Positions 38,538 through 47,980 of a stretch of DNA of 64,000 nt are shown here, piece after piece. A program made the translations under genes and the position numbers. This DNA comes from Coleofasciculus sp. FACHB-1120 (GTDB lineage: Bacteria > Cyanobacteriota > Cyanobacteriia > Cyanobacteriales > FACHB-T130): NCBI RefSeq assembly GCF_014698845.1, contig NZ_JACJTV010000020.1, forward strand, positions 1 to 64,000, written 5' to 3'. The notes beneath the pieces were generated by a model that was not told where the DNA came from, made no database searches, and saw only the letters and a program-made list of their open reading frames with translations. The first letter of the stretch is position 1, and every line of letters starts with the position of its first letter.

Positions 38538-39704
38538 ATGATTTTGGATGCAGTGCTTGAAGTGAAAGGGATGAAGCAGCAACGCAAACGATTGCTGCTA
38601 ATGGAAGTGGGGGTGACGATTGCGATCGCTCTCCTCCTTATCTTCGTGATGCCAGCAGTTCTCACAGGCTTTCGTCTCAGCTTACTGGCGCGATTTTTGG
38701 CGTTAGCGATCGCTGCCCTCGGCATTGATTTAATTTGGGGCTACACGGGTATGCTCAGTTTGGGGCATGGTGTATTTTTTGCGCTCGGTGGCTATGCCTT
38801 GGCAATGCATTTGCAATTAGCTCCTCTCAAGAACGGTTTACCAGAATTTATGAGCCTCTTCGGCATCACAGAATTGCCTTGGTTCTGGCAACCGTTTTAT
38901 TCGTTTGGATTTGCCGCCGCCGCTGTCGTGATAATTCCCGCTCTATTAGCCGCAATATTGGGTTATTTAGTATTTCGCAACCGGATTCGGGGAGTTTACT
39001 TCTCAATTTTGACCCAAGCGGCAACGATTGTATTTTTTAATTTCTTCAATGGGCAGCAAGGTTTCTTTAACGGCACCAATGGCTTAACAAACTTCAAAAC
39101 ATTATTAGGGGCATCTGTCAGCAATAGTCAGACTCAATTTGTTTTCTACACGCTGACAGTCTTGTTTTTGGCAGCTGCTTATGCTTTGTGCCGATGGCTG
39201 ACGAGCGATCGCTTTGGACGAGTGCTGATTGCGATTCGGGATGATGAAAGCCGGATGCGCTTTTCTGGCTACGATCCCACAGGATTTAAAGTCGTGGTGT
39301 TTGCGATTTCCGCTGCTCTGGCTGGAATCGGGGGTGCCTTATTCACCCTCCAGTCGGGTTTAATTTCACCGAAAGCAATGGATATTGCCTTTTCGATTGA
39401 AATGGTAATTTGGGTAGCAGTGGGAGGTCGTGCAAGCTTAATCGGAGCTATATTCGGGGCGCTATTAGTCAACTTTGCCAAAAGTCTTTTGAGTGAGAAA
39501 TTTCCGGGTATCTGGGTATTTTTCCAGGGAGCATTATTCCTAATTGTGGTAACTGTTCTTCCCGATGGTGTAGTCGGTTGGCTGCGCTATCAAGGTTTCC
39601 AGCACCTGCTGACACTTCTAGGGCGGAACAAGCAAGTGGCAACCTATCCTAGCCTTGAAGAAGACCCAGAGGTACAGCATGAACGCGAAAATATTAGAAA
39701 CTGA
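38538..39704 (+). CDS. urtC: urea ABC transporter permease UrtC
   Basis: The 388-residue LivM-type permease shows LSLLARFLALAIAALGIDLI, the conserved WGYTGMLSLGHGVFFALGGY, and the coupling segment RFSGYDPTGFKVVVFAISA. It lies 30 bases after urtB and its last codons overlap the urtD start, so the permease and ATPase genes are translationally linked. Confidence 0.95.
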   Translation: MILDAVLEVKGMKQQRKRLLLMEVGVTIAIALLLIFVMPAVLTGFRLSLLARFLALAIAALGIDLIWGYTGMLSLGHGVFFALGGYALAMHLQLAPLKNGLPEFMSLFGITELPWFWQPFYSFGFAAAAVVIIPALLAAILGYLVFRNRIRGVYFSILTQAATIVFFNFFNGQQGFFNGTNGLTNFKTLLGASVSNSQTQFVFYTLTVLFLAAAYALCRWLTSDRFGRVLIAIRDDESRMRFSGYDPTGFKVVVFAISAALAGIGGALFTLQSGLISPKAMDIAFSIEMVIWVAVGGRASLIGAIFGALLVNFAKSLLSEKFPGIWVFFQGALFLIVVTVLPDGVVGWLRYQGFQHLLTLLGRNKQVATYPSLEEDPEVQHERENIRN

Positions 39705-40458
39705 AAATTTAACGGTTAATTTCGACGGTTTTAAAGCGCTGAACCATCTGAATTTCAGCATGGATGTCGGAGAATTACGGGTCGTAATTGGGCCAAATGG
39801 TGCAGGGAAAACAACCTTTTTAGATGTCATTACCGGCAAGGTACAACCGACTGAGGGACGGGTATTATTTAAGGGGAGAAATGTGAAAGCACTCTCCGAA
39901 CATCAAATCGCTCGATTGGGAATTGGTCGAAAGTTCCAAACTCCTCGCATTTACCTCAACTTGACACCTCGCGACAACCTGGAACTTAGCTGCAATCGCA
40001 ATAAAAATGTCTTGTCAACTCTGTTTGGGCGTCCCGCTACTGGCGAACGGAGCAAAGTAATGAGTTTGCTCGAAACGATTGGCTTAAGTGCAAAAGCAGA
40101 TATCCGCGCCGGGTTACTTTCTCACGGGGAGAAGCAACGCTTAGAAATTGGAATGTTAGTTGCTCAGTCGCCCGATTTATTGTTGGTTGATGAACCCGTT
40201 GCAGGGCTAACTGATGAAGAAACTGACAATATTGGGGAACTACTTATCGCATTAGCTCACAGTCATTCTATTTTGGTCATTGAACATGACATGGAATTTG
40301 TGCGCCAAATTGCTCGTAAAGTAACTGTGTTGCATGAAGGCTCAGTGTTGTGTGAAGGCACGATTGAGGAAGTACAAAATGACCCTCGCGTCATAGAAGT
40401 TTATTTAGGAGAGCAGTTAGACCCTCAGGGAGAAGCGCTTCAAGAAATTGAGGACTAA
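39679..40458 (+). CDS. urtD: urea ABC transporter ATP-binding protein UrtD
   Basis: UrtD is a LivG-type ABC ATPase with Walker A GPNGAGKTTF, a signature segment LLSHGEKQRLEIGM, Walker B LLLVDEPVAGL and the switch histidine in VIEHD. I set the start at the ATG at 39679 (MNAKILETENLTVNF), which overlaps urtC by 26 bases; a start 24 bases further upstream is possible but adds a non-conserved tail. Confidence 0.95.
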   Translation: MNAKILETENLTVNFDGFKALNHLNFSMDVGELRVVIGPNGAGKTTFLDVITGKVQPTEGRVLFKGRNVKALSEHQIARLGIGRKFQTPRIYLNLTPRDNLELSCNRNKNVLSTLFGRPATGERSKVMSLLETIGLSAKADIRAGLLSHGEKQRLEIGMLVAQSPDLLLVDEPVAGLTDEETDNIGELLIALAHSHSILVIEHDMEFVRQIARKVTVLHEGSVLCEGTIEEVQNDPRVIEVYLGEQLDPQGEALQEIED

Positions 40459-40520
40459 AAAGAAGCGCTAAATTAAGCAATTTTAAAACGATCGCCCTTT
40501 ATTTAACCAAGCACAATAAA

Positions 40521-41222
40521 ATGCTGCAAATTTCTAATTTAAATGTCTATTACGGTGAAAGCCATATCCTCCGAAATGTAGATTTGAGCGTCCCCTCAGG
40601 GAAGATGGTGTGTCTAATTGGACGCAATGGTGTTGGTAAAACAACTTTGCTCAAAACAATTATGGGGCTACTTAAACCCCGTAGCGGTACAATTACTTTT
40701 GCTGATGAGACGATCACCGAGAAATCTCCAGATCGACGGGCGCGGCTAGGAATTGGTTATGTTCCTCAAGGACGAGAAATTATCCCGCGCTTGACAGTAA
40801 AGGAAAATTTATTGCTGGGGTTGGAGGCGCGACGAGAGGGCAGAAGTGGTAAGGAAGAAATCCCAGAAGAAATCTTTTCCCTCTTTCCCGTCTTAAAAAC
40901 GATGCTGTCTCGAATGGGCGGAGATTTAAGTGGAGGACAACAACAGCAACTTGCGATCGCTCGCGCTTTGATGGGGAAGCCACAGTTACTCGTACTCGAT
41001 GAACCCACCGAAGGCATTCAACCCTCGATTATTTTGGAAATTGAGTCAGCAGTACGCCGCATTATTGAATCTACCGGCATTTCGGTTTTATTGGTTGAGC
41101 AACACCTACATTTTGTCCGGCAAGCAGATCGCTACTACGCGATGCAAAAAGGCGGTATTGTCGCATCTGGCTCGACTAGCGAACTCAGTCAGGATGTAAT
41201 TCAACGGTTTCTGGCTGTCTGA
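40521..41222 (+). CDS. urtE: urea ABC transporter ATP-binding protein UrtE
   Basis: UrtE is the LivF-type ABC ATPase of the urea importer. The 233-residue protein begins MLQISNLNVYYGESHILRNV and has Walker A GRNGVGKTT, signature LSGGQQQQLAIARAL, Walker B LLVLDEPTEGI and the switch region VEQHL. It closes the urtABCDE set, 62 bases after urtD. Confidence 0.96.
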   Translation: MLQISNLNVYYGESHILRNVDLSVPSGKMVCLIGRNGVGKTTLLKTIMGLLKPRSGTITFADETITEKSPDRRARLGIGYVPQGREIIPRLTVKENLLLGLEARREGRSGKEEIPEEIFSLFPVLKTMLSRMGGDLSGGQQQQLAIARALMGKPQLLVLDEPTEGIQPSIILEIESAVRRIIESTGISVLLVEQHLHFVRQADRYYAMQKGGIVASGSTSELSQDVIQRFLAV

Positions 41223-41399
41223 CGTAGATCGCTAAAAATCTTTGCGAGGAACCCGCAGAACTGTCGTTCTCAAGGTAGGCGCTTTTACGCCTCCGAAAAT
41301 AGAGCCGCCACTTTACAGTCACAGCCGCTAAACTGTGGAGAGCCTTGTGACAGATTATCTGTCTGGAGGACGAAATACCGCATCGATATTAAATCAGAG

Positions 41400-43511
41400 A
41401 TGTTCAAGCGGCTGCAACAGCTTCAGCCCAAGCTGCTAATTTTTACCTTTGGGGCATCTTTGCTACCCGTGATGTTCCTGAGTGTTGTAGCGTGGCGGTT
41501 TGTGCAGCAGCCGCTCATCGACTTAGAAAAGACTCGGCTCGACGATCAAGTTTTAGCCTTTCGGGGATACACTGCGGCTACTGAGAAAGGATTGCAAAAC
41601 TTATCCTCTAGCTATGCAAATTGGACGGATTTATACAATGCAATTGAGAAGCAAGATGAGGCTTGGATCAAAAAGGAAGTCTCCGACCAACTTGTTCTTT
41701 CTACCGATGTCGATCATGTGAAAGTGGTGAATCGGAGTGGAGAGATTTTGGGAGAGCGAGGTGACGCTTTGCGAATTCCGAATGTAGCTAAGCGGTTAAC
41801 GGCTGCGATCGCTACCAACAAACCAGAGACGATGTTGATTGATAGCGGCTCACCTCAAATTTTGCTCTTTTCAACAGCGCCTGTTTACAAAAGCGATGGT
41901 AAGGGGAAGTCACCCGGAACTTTAATTTTAGGGCAGAATTTAGATGAAACTTGGTTGCGTAATTTTCTAAATTTTTCTCAACCTACTACTAAGCTGCAAG
42001 TCATTTCTCTAGATGGCAAACCGATTATTTCTAGCAACGCCAAATCCAGTATTGAGCCTTGGGAACAAGCGAATTTAAAGCCGCGAGTGTTAGGCAAAAT
42101 TCAAAAAGGTAAAACAGTTTATCGGATTGAACCGGAATCTGGTTTGAATACGATATACGCACCGATTACTTCCCGCAATCAGCCGATTGCCATTGCCAAA
42201 ATTCAAATTGTCTCAGAGTATTTTAATCAAGCTTCCATCAATTTAAACCGTGTGATTTGGCTAGGGCTGGGATTGGCTACCTTGTTATCAATTGCGATCG
42301 CGCACCTGCTCGCCAAACAAATCGGCAACCCGATTATCCAGCTCTCCGAACGCAGCAAAACCTTAGCCGCAGGCGATTTGAGTACGCCTATTCCTGGTAT
42401 CGGCGCGGGTGGTGAAATTGGTCAACTCGCTCATGCTTATCAAGAAATGGCTCAGGCGCTCAAAGCCCTCATCGGCAACCTAGAGCAACGAGTTACAGAA
42501 CGCACTGAGGAATTAGAACAGGCGCGTCAGACTCTTGAAGAACGAGTACAACAGCGTACTGAAGAGCTTTCGCAAAAAAATCAACAATTACAGCAAGCGC
42601 ACGATCAACTACAGCAACTAAATGCCGACTTAACCACCAATGCTCAACAGCTCAGTCAAGCACTACGTAATTTGGGAAGGGCGCAGGCGCAACTCATTCA
42701 AACTGAAAAAATGTCCAGTTTGGGTCAACTTGTTGCTGGTATTGCCCACGAAATTAATAATCCGATTAATTTTATACATGCTAACCTTTCCCATATCAAT
42801 GACTACACCAAAAATCTACTTAATCTCGTCCAACGCTATCAAAAAAAATATTTTGATTCTGAAATAGAACAATATATTGAAGAGATCGATCTCGATTTTT
42901 TAACCAGCGATCTACCGAAAATTATCTCTTCCATGAGAGTTGGCAGCGATCGCATTCGTCAAATTATTCTATTACTGCGAAACTTTTCCCGACTCGACGA
43001 AGCCGAAAAGAAGCGAGTCAATATTCATGAAGGAATTGATAGCAGCTTGCTAATTGTGCAGCATCGCTTGCAATCAGGCGGAAGCTGGAATACAGACGGA
43101 AATCCAGAGATTCATGTCGTTAAGCAGTACGGCGTTCTGCCACCCGTTGAATGCTATCCGGCACAGCTTAACCAGGTATTTATGAATATTCTAAGTAATG
43201 CAATTGATGCGCTGCAAACTCTCCAACAAACTGAAAAACGGATTTATATTAAAACTGAATTCAGTGCAGCCAAACAAGTTACCATCAAAATCAAAGATAA
43301 CGGTTCCGGAATTCCTACAGCAATTAAATCAAAAATATTTGACCCTTTTTTTACAACTAAGCCCGTCGGGCAAGGCATGGGTTTAGGGCTGACTGTTTGT
43401 TACCAAATCCTAGAACACCATCAAGGCAGTATTGATATTATTTCTGAACCAGGACAGGGAACAGAAGTTATCATTGAATTACCTCAACAAGTTAAACAAA
43501 CAAATTGGTAA
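41400..43511 (+). CDS. CHASE4-HAMP sensor histidine kinase
   Basis: The 703-residue membrane kinase has one N-terminal membrane helix (about 12-34), a periplasmic CHASE4-like sensor domain (about 40-275, with YANWTDLYNAIEKQDEAWI), a second helix (285-304), HAMP (about 305-358), a long coiled coil rich in Gln/Glu (about 360-435), a HisKA region with phospho-acceptor His450 in GIAHEINNPINF, and an ATPase domain ending in GQGMGLGLTVCYQIL. No response regulator is next to it. It follows urtE by 177 bases on the same strand, so a link to urea or nitrogen sensing is possible, but nothing in the sequence proves it. Confidence 0.92.
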   Translation: MFKRLQQLQPKLLIFTFGASLLPVMFLSVVAWRFVQQPLIDLEKTRLDDQVLAFRGYTAATEKGLQNLSSSYANWTDLYNAIEKQDEAWIKKEVSDQLVLSTDVDHVKVVNRSGEILGERGDALRIPNVAKRLTAAIATNKPETMLIDSGSPQILLFSTAPVYKSDGKGKSPGTLILGQNLDETWLRNFLNFSQPTTKLQVISLDGKPIISSNAKSSIEPWEQANLKPRVLGKIQKGKTVYRIEPESGLNTIYAPITSRNQPIAIAKIQIVSEYFNQASINLNRVIWLGLGLATLLSIAIAHLLAKQIGNPIIQLSERSKTLAAGDLSTPIPGIGAGGEIGQLAHAYQEMAQALKALIGNLEQRVTERTEELEQARQTLEERVQQRTEELSQKNQQLQQAHDQLQQLNADLTTNAQQLSQALRNLGRAQAQLIQTEKMSSLGQLVAGIAHEINNPINFIHANLSHINDYTKNLLNLVQRYQKKYFDSEIEQYIEEIDLDFLTSDLPKIISSMRVGSDRIRQIILLLRNFSRLDEAEKKRVNIHEGIDSSLLIVQHRLQSGGSWNTDGNPEIHVVKQYGVLPPVECYPAQLNQVFMNILSNAIDALQTLQQTEKRIYIKTEFSAAKQVTIKIKDNGSGIPTAIKSKIFDPFFTTKPVGQGMGLGLTVCYQILEHHQGSIDIISEPGQGTEVIIELPQQVKQTNW

Positions 43512-43641
43512 TTCTTGACAATTGCTAATTTCTGAGTGAAAGGTGAAAGGCGAAAAGCAAGCTAGCAATTTTTAATCCATCGAAATTTTAGCAGCTATAA
43601 GCAATACTTACCTTTTGGTAAATTAATATTTGATTTACAAT

Positions 43642-44469
43642 TTACGATTGATTTTCATTTCTAGGATCTCCAAAAAGATAGTAACCTGTAACTTTTTGAA
43701 AAGCCTCGGAAGTTTTGTCGCCAGGACAACCATCCACACTTAAATAAATGCCTGGAAATTGATTTAAAAACTGTTGCAGTTCCTTGCCATTATCAATCTT
43801 AGAATCCGGTGAATAATATACCAAAGGTTGCTTTTTACCAGGTTGAATCTCTACTTCTTTTTCTTCACTCTCACTGGTTTCTGAGTTATCCCAAGTAATT
43901 GTTCCTCTATCGGTCATTCGGCGCAGAAGCACGGCGGCACCATATTGCTGCGATACGGCTGTATTTGACCAGGTGCCATCATCGACGTACTTTCCCTTAG
44001 TATAGTGGTTTGAAGCACTCCACAAATAAGGCGAAAAAACATCAGAATGGTAGAGGCGATAACCCCAACCGTTGTAGCCTTCTAACTTAAAAAGAATGTT
44101 GGGAAGGCTCCAATCTTTCCATTGGTCAAATTTATCAAAAGTTAAAGCATCAATGGCACTTTCTTCCCATGTAAAGGGTGGATTGCCACTAGAGGGGCGA
44201 TTTTTTGGTTGGCGGATAGTTCTTTTTGTCAGTGGATCTCCATTGTGAAGATGGGTACTGAAATTTAAGGAAGATTCCATACTGTGGATGATAGCTATCA
44301 CATACCAAGGAATCGACAGCTTCTTCTCTACCACATCATATCTCGCTCGATTTGTATCAATGATAGCCAAAATATCATCTATCTGCTCAAGTTTATTTTT
44401 AGCGATTTTGCAGCTATCAAAGAGTCGTTGGTATTCATCTTTTAAGCTTGCAAAGCTGAGAACAGCCAT
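43642..44469 (-). CDS. lysozyme-like protein with peptidoglycan-binding C-terminus
   Basis: The 275-residue protein has no signal peptide. Its N-terminal 200 residues resemble the lysozyme/transglycosylase fold: IIAIIHSMESS-like context (WYVIAIIHSMESSLNF, candidate catalytic Glu65), FEKF-like helices, and the region GYNGWGYRLYHSDVFSPYLW. The last 60 residues (DNGKELQQFLNQFPGIYLSV, DGCPGDKTSEAFQKVTGYYL) look like a PG_binding_1-type domain. Such combinations occur in endolysins and in some cyanobacterial proteins; a phage-derived origin is possible, but no other phage gene is present. It is inserted, on the opposite strand, between the kinase and ureD. Confidence 0.7.
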   Translation of the reverse strand: MAVLSFASLKDEYQRLFDSCKIAKNKLEQIDDILAIIDTNRARYDVVEKKLSIPWYVIAIIHSMESSLNFSTHLHNGDPLTKRTIRQPKNRPSSGNPPFTWEESAIDALTFDKFDQWKDWSLPNILFKLEGYNGWGYRLYHSDVFSPYLWSASNHYTKGKYVDDGTWSNTAVSQQYGAAVLLRRMTDRGTITWDNSETSESEEKEVEIQPGKKQPLVYYSPDSKIDNGKELQQFLNQFPGIYLSVDGCPGDKTSEAFQKVTGYYLFGDPRNENQS

Positions 44470-44581
44470 GAGAGTCTCCAGTATAAAAACTTGAAAATAT
44501 CCGTTTCAATTGAGTTTAATGGTATTTTTGTTTAAGGTGATTTTCGGGAGTAAAAAATTAACAATTTATGCACCCAATCTA

Positions 44582-45469
44582 ATGAAAGACCTCGATCCGG
44601 CAGCAACAAATCCTTCATCCTCTGGGTGGCATGGCATTCTTAACTTGGGGTTTTCTAAAACCCAAGGCACAACCCAGGTGATTGGCGATCGCGTAAAAGC
44701 ACCGCTGAAGGTACAGCGCCCATTCTATCCAGAAGGATCGGAGATTTGTCATAGTGTAATTTTGCATACAGCGGGGGGTGTTGTGGGGGGCGATCGCTTA
44801 TCGCTCAATTTCCACCTCCAACCCAACGCCCAAGCCTTAATCACTACCGCTGCCGCCGGTAAGGTTTATCGCAGCAATGGATTGCCAGCGAATCAAACGA
44901 TTGAAATCGAGGTGAACGCGGGTGCTACTTTGGAGTGGCTACCCCAGGAAACAATTATTTTTGACGGCGCGATTTATCGGCAAGACTTGCGGGTAGAATT
45001 AGCTCCAGAAGCAAGTTGGCTGGGCTGGGAAATTACACGCTTTGGGCGCAGTGCCAGAGGGGAAAGATTCTTACACGGAGAGTGGCGATCGCATACCGAA
45101 ATCTGGCAGCAAGGACGCCCTCTGTGGATTGACAGGCAATGGCTACCTGGCGGGACAGAAATCCTCGACAGTCCTCACGGTTTAGCTGGGCAATCCGTTG
45201 TAGCGAGTTTAGTCTGGATTGGGCAAGCGGTGTCACCGGAGATTGTGGAAAAAGTACGAAATCTAGGGAATCATTCACCCTTTTTTAAGAAGGGAATAGG
45301 GGGGAATCTTCACCAAGCAGGCATTACTCGTCTTCCTTCTGGGCTATTGTGTCGCTATCGCGGTTCTTCTACTTCCCAGGTGCGAAACTGGTTTATAGAT
45401 ATTTGGAATTTGCTGCGATTGCACTTTTTAGAACGCCCTGCTTGTCCACCGAGAGTGTGGCAAATTTGA
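44582..45469 (+). CDS. ureD: urease accessory protein UreD
   Basis: UreD (UreH) is the scaffold that binds apo-urease and channels nickel from UreG/UreF. The protein contains [40 protein letters not shown] and [13 protein letters not shown], and ends [14 protein letters not shown], all typical. I chose the ATG at 44582 ([18 protein letters not shown]); an in-frame start 72 bases upstream adds a hydrophobic tail that looks spurious. Residues [16 protein letters not shown], coded around 45269-45316, replace the short family-typical segment and look like a dispersed DNA repeat captured inside the gene. It opens the second urease group. Confidence 0.93.
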   Translation: MKDLDPAATNPSSSGWHGILNLGFSKTQGTTQVIGDRVKAPLKVQRPFYPEGSEICHSVILHTAGGVVGGDRLSLNFHLQPNAQALITTAAAGKVYRSNGLPANQTIEIEVNAGATLEWLPQETIIFDGAIYRQDLRVELAPEASWLGWEITRFGRSARGERFLHGEWRSHTEIWQQGRPLWIDRQWLPGGTEILDSPHGLAGQSVVASLVWIGQAVSPEIVEKVRNLGNHSPFFKKGIGGNLHQAGITRLPSGLLCRYRGSSTSQVRNWFIDIWNLLRLHFLERPACPPRVWQI

Positions 45470-45518
45470 ACAAACCGCAAAGAACACGGAGAACACGAAG
45501 GAGTTTAAGAGGTTATCA

Positions 45519-45821
45519 ATGCAACTGACGCCACAGGAAAAAGATAAGCTATTAATTTTTACGGCGGCACTGTTAGCGGAACGCCGTAAGGAAAGAGGTT
45601 TAAAGCTGAATTACCCAGAAGCGATCGCTTATATTTCCGCTGGCATTTTGGAAGGCGCTAGAGATGGACGTACTGTTGCCGATTTAATGAGTTATGGGAC
45701 AACGCTACTGTCACGGGAAGAAGTGATGGAAGGTGTGCCAGAGATGGTGCATGAAGTCCAGGTAGAAGCGACATTTCCCGATGGGACAAAATTGGTTACA
45801 GTTCACAACCCAATTCGTTAG
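45519..45821 (+). CDS. ureA: urease gamma subunit
   Basis: The 100-residue product is the standard gamma subunit of the bacterial three-subunit urease: [40 protein letters not shown] and VHNPI near the end. It lies 49 bases after ureD. In most bacteria ureB follows directly; here a DJ-1-like gene is in between. Confidence 0.97.
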   Translation: MQLTPQEKDKLLIFTAALLAERRKERGLKLNYPEAIAYISAGILEGARDGRTVADLMSYGTTLLSREEVMEGVPEMVHEVQVEATFPDGTKLVTVHNPIR

Positions 45822-45848
45822 AGAATCCCGTAGATTGAAGGATTGTTT

Positions 45849-46406
45849 ATGAAGGTTGCATTTATCGTTTACACCGGAATGACCGCCTTAGATTTTATCG
45901 GAGTTTACGATCCAGTTACTCGTCTCAAGACAATGGATTTTATGCCCAATTTGGAATGGCATATTTGCGCCCCTTCTCAAGAAGTAAGCGATAACGCTGG
46001 ACTTCGTTTTACTCCGAACAAAGTAGGCGAATCTCTTCAATCCTATGACATGATTATCATGCCGGGTGGAATTGGCACCAGAAAATTAGTTAACGACCTT
46101 GAGTTAATAACATGGCTGAAAACCTCAGCGCCTTGCAAGTTCAAAGTTTCTGTGTGTACAGGTTCTTTACTACTCGGTGCAGCGGGATTTTTAGAAGGAA
46201 AGACAGCAACAACCCATCCCAATGCTTTCCACGACCTTCAAAAGTATTGTAAGTCGGTCGTAGACAAAAGAGTGGTTGATGAAGGTGACGTAATTACCGC
46301 CAGAGGCGTTACTTCGGCAATTGATTTGGGTTTATATCTTTGTGAAAAGTTCGCCGGATACGAGATTAAAGAGAAAATCCGTAAACAAATGGATTATCAA
46401 ACATAA
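45849..46406 (+). CDS. DJ-1/PfpI family protein inside the urease cluster
   Basis: The 185-residue protein has the DJ-1/PfpI (class I glutamine amidotransferase-like) fold with the nucleophile elbow SVCTGSLLLGAAG, Cys103, and Asp15 in TALDFIGVYDPV, the arrangement of isonitrile-hydratase-like members. The His after the elbow (THPNAFHDL) fits the family. Members hydrate isonitriles, act on glyoxal-type adducts or serve as stress proteins; the substrate here is unknown. It lies 27 bases after ureA and 137 before ureB on the same strand. The ATG at 45849 is preferred over a TTG six bases upstream. Confidence 0.85.
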   Translation: MKVAFIVYTGMTALDFIGVYDPVTRLKTMDFMPNLEWHICAPSQEVSDNAGLRFTPNKVGESLQSYDMIIMPGGIGTRKLVNDLELITWLKTSAPCKFKVSVCTGSLLLGAAGFLEGKTATTHPNAFHDLQKYCKSVVDKRVVDEGDVITARGVTSAIDLGLYLCEKFAGYEIKEKIRKQMDYQT

Positions 46407-46543
46407 TCTTAGAAAAATTAGGTAAGTGTGAGCAATTTACGGAGCCAATTATATTCAGCATTTTACGACACCGAGCCGGTTCCTATGGTTGAATTTATAC
46501 AATAGTTAGCTGTTTTTATAAAAAACTCAAAGAGGAAGTTGAA

Positions 46544-46849
46544 ATGATTCCTGGAGAAATGCTTGTACAAGCAGGGGAAATAGAACTGAATGCCGGTCGC
46601 CCTAGTATAAAACTGCAAGTAGCAAATACAGGCGATCGCCCGATTCAAGTTGGTTCTCATTTTCACTTCTATGAGGTGAACGAATCTTTAGATTTCGATA
46701 GAGAACAAGCAAAGGGAATGCGCCTGAACATTCCAGCAGGTACAGCCGTGCGCTTTGAACCTGGAGATGAAAAAGAAGTGGAATTAGTACCATTTGTTGG
46801 TAGCCGTCAAGTATATGGCTTCAATGGCAAAATAAATGGTTCGCTATAG
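46544..46849 (+). CDS. ureB: urease beta subunit
   Basis: The 101-residue product is the beta subunit: [20 protein letters not shown], the block [40 protein letters not shown] and [12 protein letters not shown] are all characteristic. It is separated from ureA by the DJ-1-like gene and from ureC by a cupin and a DUF1349 gene. Confidence 0.97.
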   Translation: MIPGEMLVQAGEIELNAGRPSIKLQVANTGDRPIQVGSHFHFYEVNESLDFDREQAKGMRLNIPAGTAVRFEPGDEKEVELVPFVGSRQVYGFNGKINGSL

Positions 46850-46869
46850 CAATTAATGAGGATAATTAA

Positions 46870-47334
46870 ATGACTTTACCTATACAGGAAATTGTACTAG
46901 CGCCTGGAGAAGGCAGGCATCTTACTATTGGTAACAGCGAAGCTACATTTAAAGCGGTTGGTGCCGATACTCACGGGAACTTAGGGCTGTTTGAGTTTAG
47001 CCTAGAACCGGATGGAACCGGGGCGCAACCACACATCCATCGCCAGATGGAGGAGATGTTTTATGTCCTGGAAGGGGAAGTGGAAATCCTTGTCGGGGAT
47101 AGAACAGTAAAAGGACAACCAGGGGCATTTGTGCTTGTCCCTCGCGGTACACCTCACGGGTTTACCAATCACAGCACAAAGCCTACAAAGCTACTGATTA
47201 TGTTTTGTCCGGGCGGGGAACGCGAAAAGTATTTCGAGGGACTGGCTGAACTGATGAAGGACGGGCAAAAACCAGATCGGGAAGCTTTGCTTGAGTTAAT
47301 GCGGAGATTCGACCAAGAACCAGTAGAAATTTAG
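46870..47334 (+). CDS. cupin domain protein inside the urease cluster
   Basis: The 154-residue protein is a single-domain cupin. Motif 1 is visible as PHIHRQMEEMFYVLEGEVEI (two His and a Glu as likely metal ligands), and motif 2 as PRGTPHGFTNHSTKPTKLL with the third His. The metal and substrate are unknown. It starts 20 bases after ureB and ends 6 bases before the DUF1349 gene, so it is almost certainly co-transcribed with both. Confidence 0.87.
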   Translation: MTLPIQEIVLAPGEGRHLTIGNSEATFKAVGADTHGNLGLFEFSLEPDGTGAQPHIHRQMEEMFYVLEGEVEILVGDRTVKGQPGAFVLVPRGTPHGFTNHSTKPTKLLIMFCPGGEREKYFEGLAELMKDGQKPDREALLELMRRFDQEPVEI

Positions 47335-47340
47335 AAAAGA

Positions 47341-47883
47341 ATGGCGATGGAATGGTATAACGAACCGCCAACTTGGAATGTCCAAGGCAATACAATTATC
47401 ATTACATCCGCTGGGAAAACTGATTTTTGGCGAGAAACTCACTACGGCTTTATTCGAGATAACGGTCACTTTTTTTATCAGCCAGCGAACAAAGACTTCA
47501 TGGTTGAGGTGAAAGTTAGTGGTGAGTATCGAGATTTGTACGATCAAGCCGGATTGATGCTGCGTTTAGATGAGGCAAATTGGTTAAAATGTGGGATTGA
47601 ATTTGTCGAGGGTGTACAACAAGTTAGCGCTGTGATAACGAGAGATTACTCAGATTGGTCTGTTGTCCCGTTACCAGATAACCCGGCTTCACTTTGGATG
47701 CGCGTACATCGACGCGGCACCGCTATAGAGGTGCAATACTCTCTGGATGGCACTCAGTACACAATGCTACGCCTTGGTTATCTCACCCCGGTTGAGACAG
47801 TAAATGTGGGGGTGATGTGCGCTTCTCCAGAGGGAAATGGCTTCTCAATGAAATTTGAGGGATTCAAAATTAATCGCTTATAA
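47341..47883 (+). CDS. DUF1349 family protein inside the urease cluster
   Basis: The 180-residue protein matches DUF1349, a concanavalin-like beta-sandwich family: EWYNEPPTWNVQGNTIIITS at the start, DFMVEVKVSGEYRDLYDQAG and LMLRLDEANWLKCGIEFVEG in the middle, and VGVMCASPEGNGFSMKFEGF near the end. Such proteins are thought to bind or act on small glycans, but there is no known link with urease. It has no signal peptide. The six-base gap from the cupin and 97-base gap to ureC place it in the urease operon. Confidence 0.85.
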   Translation: MAMEWYNEPPTWNVQGNTIIITSAGKTDFWRETHYGFIRDNGHFFYQPANKDFMVEVKVSGEYRDLYDQAGLMLRLDEANWLKCGIEFVEGVQQVSAVITRDYSDWSVVPLPDNPASLWMRVHRRGTAIEVQYSLDGTQYTMLRLGYLTPVETVNVGVMCASPEGNGFSMKFEGFKINRL

Positions 47884-47980
47884 CCCAAAAAACGCTAAGA
47901 ATCAGCAAGAACTCTGCGTACCTTTGCGTTAATCTCTGCGTTCTTTGCGTTAAAAATATACCACTCTAGAGGAGTCAAGG

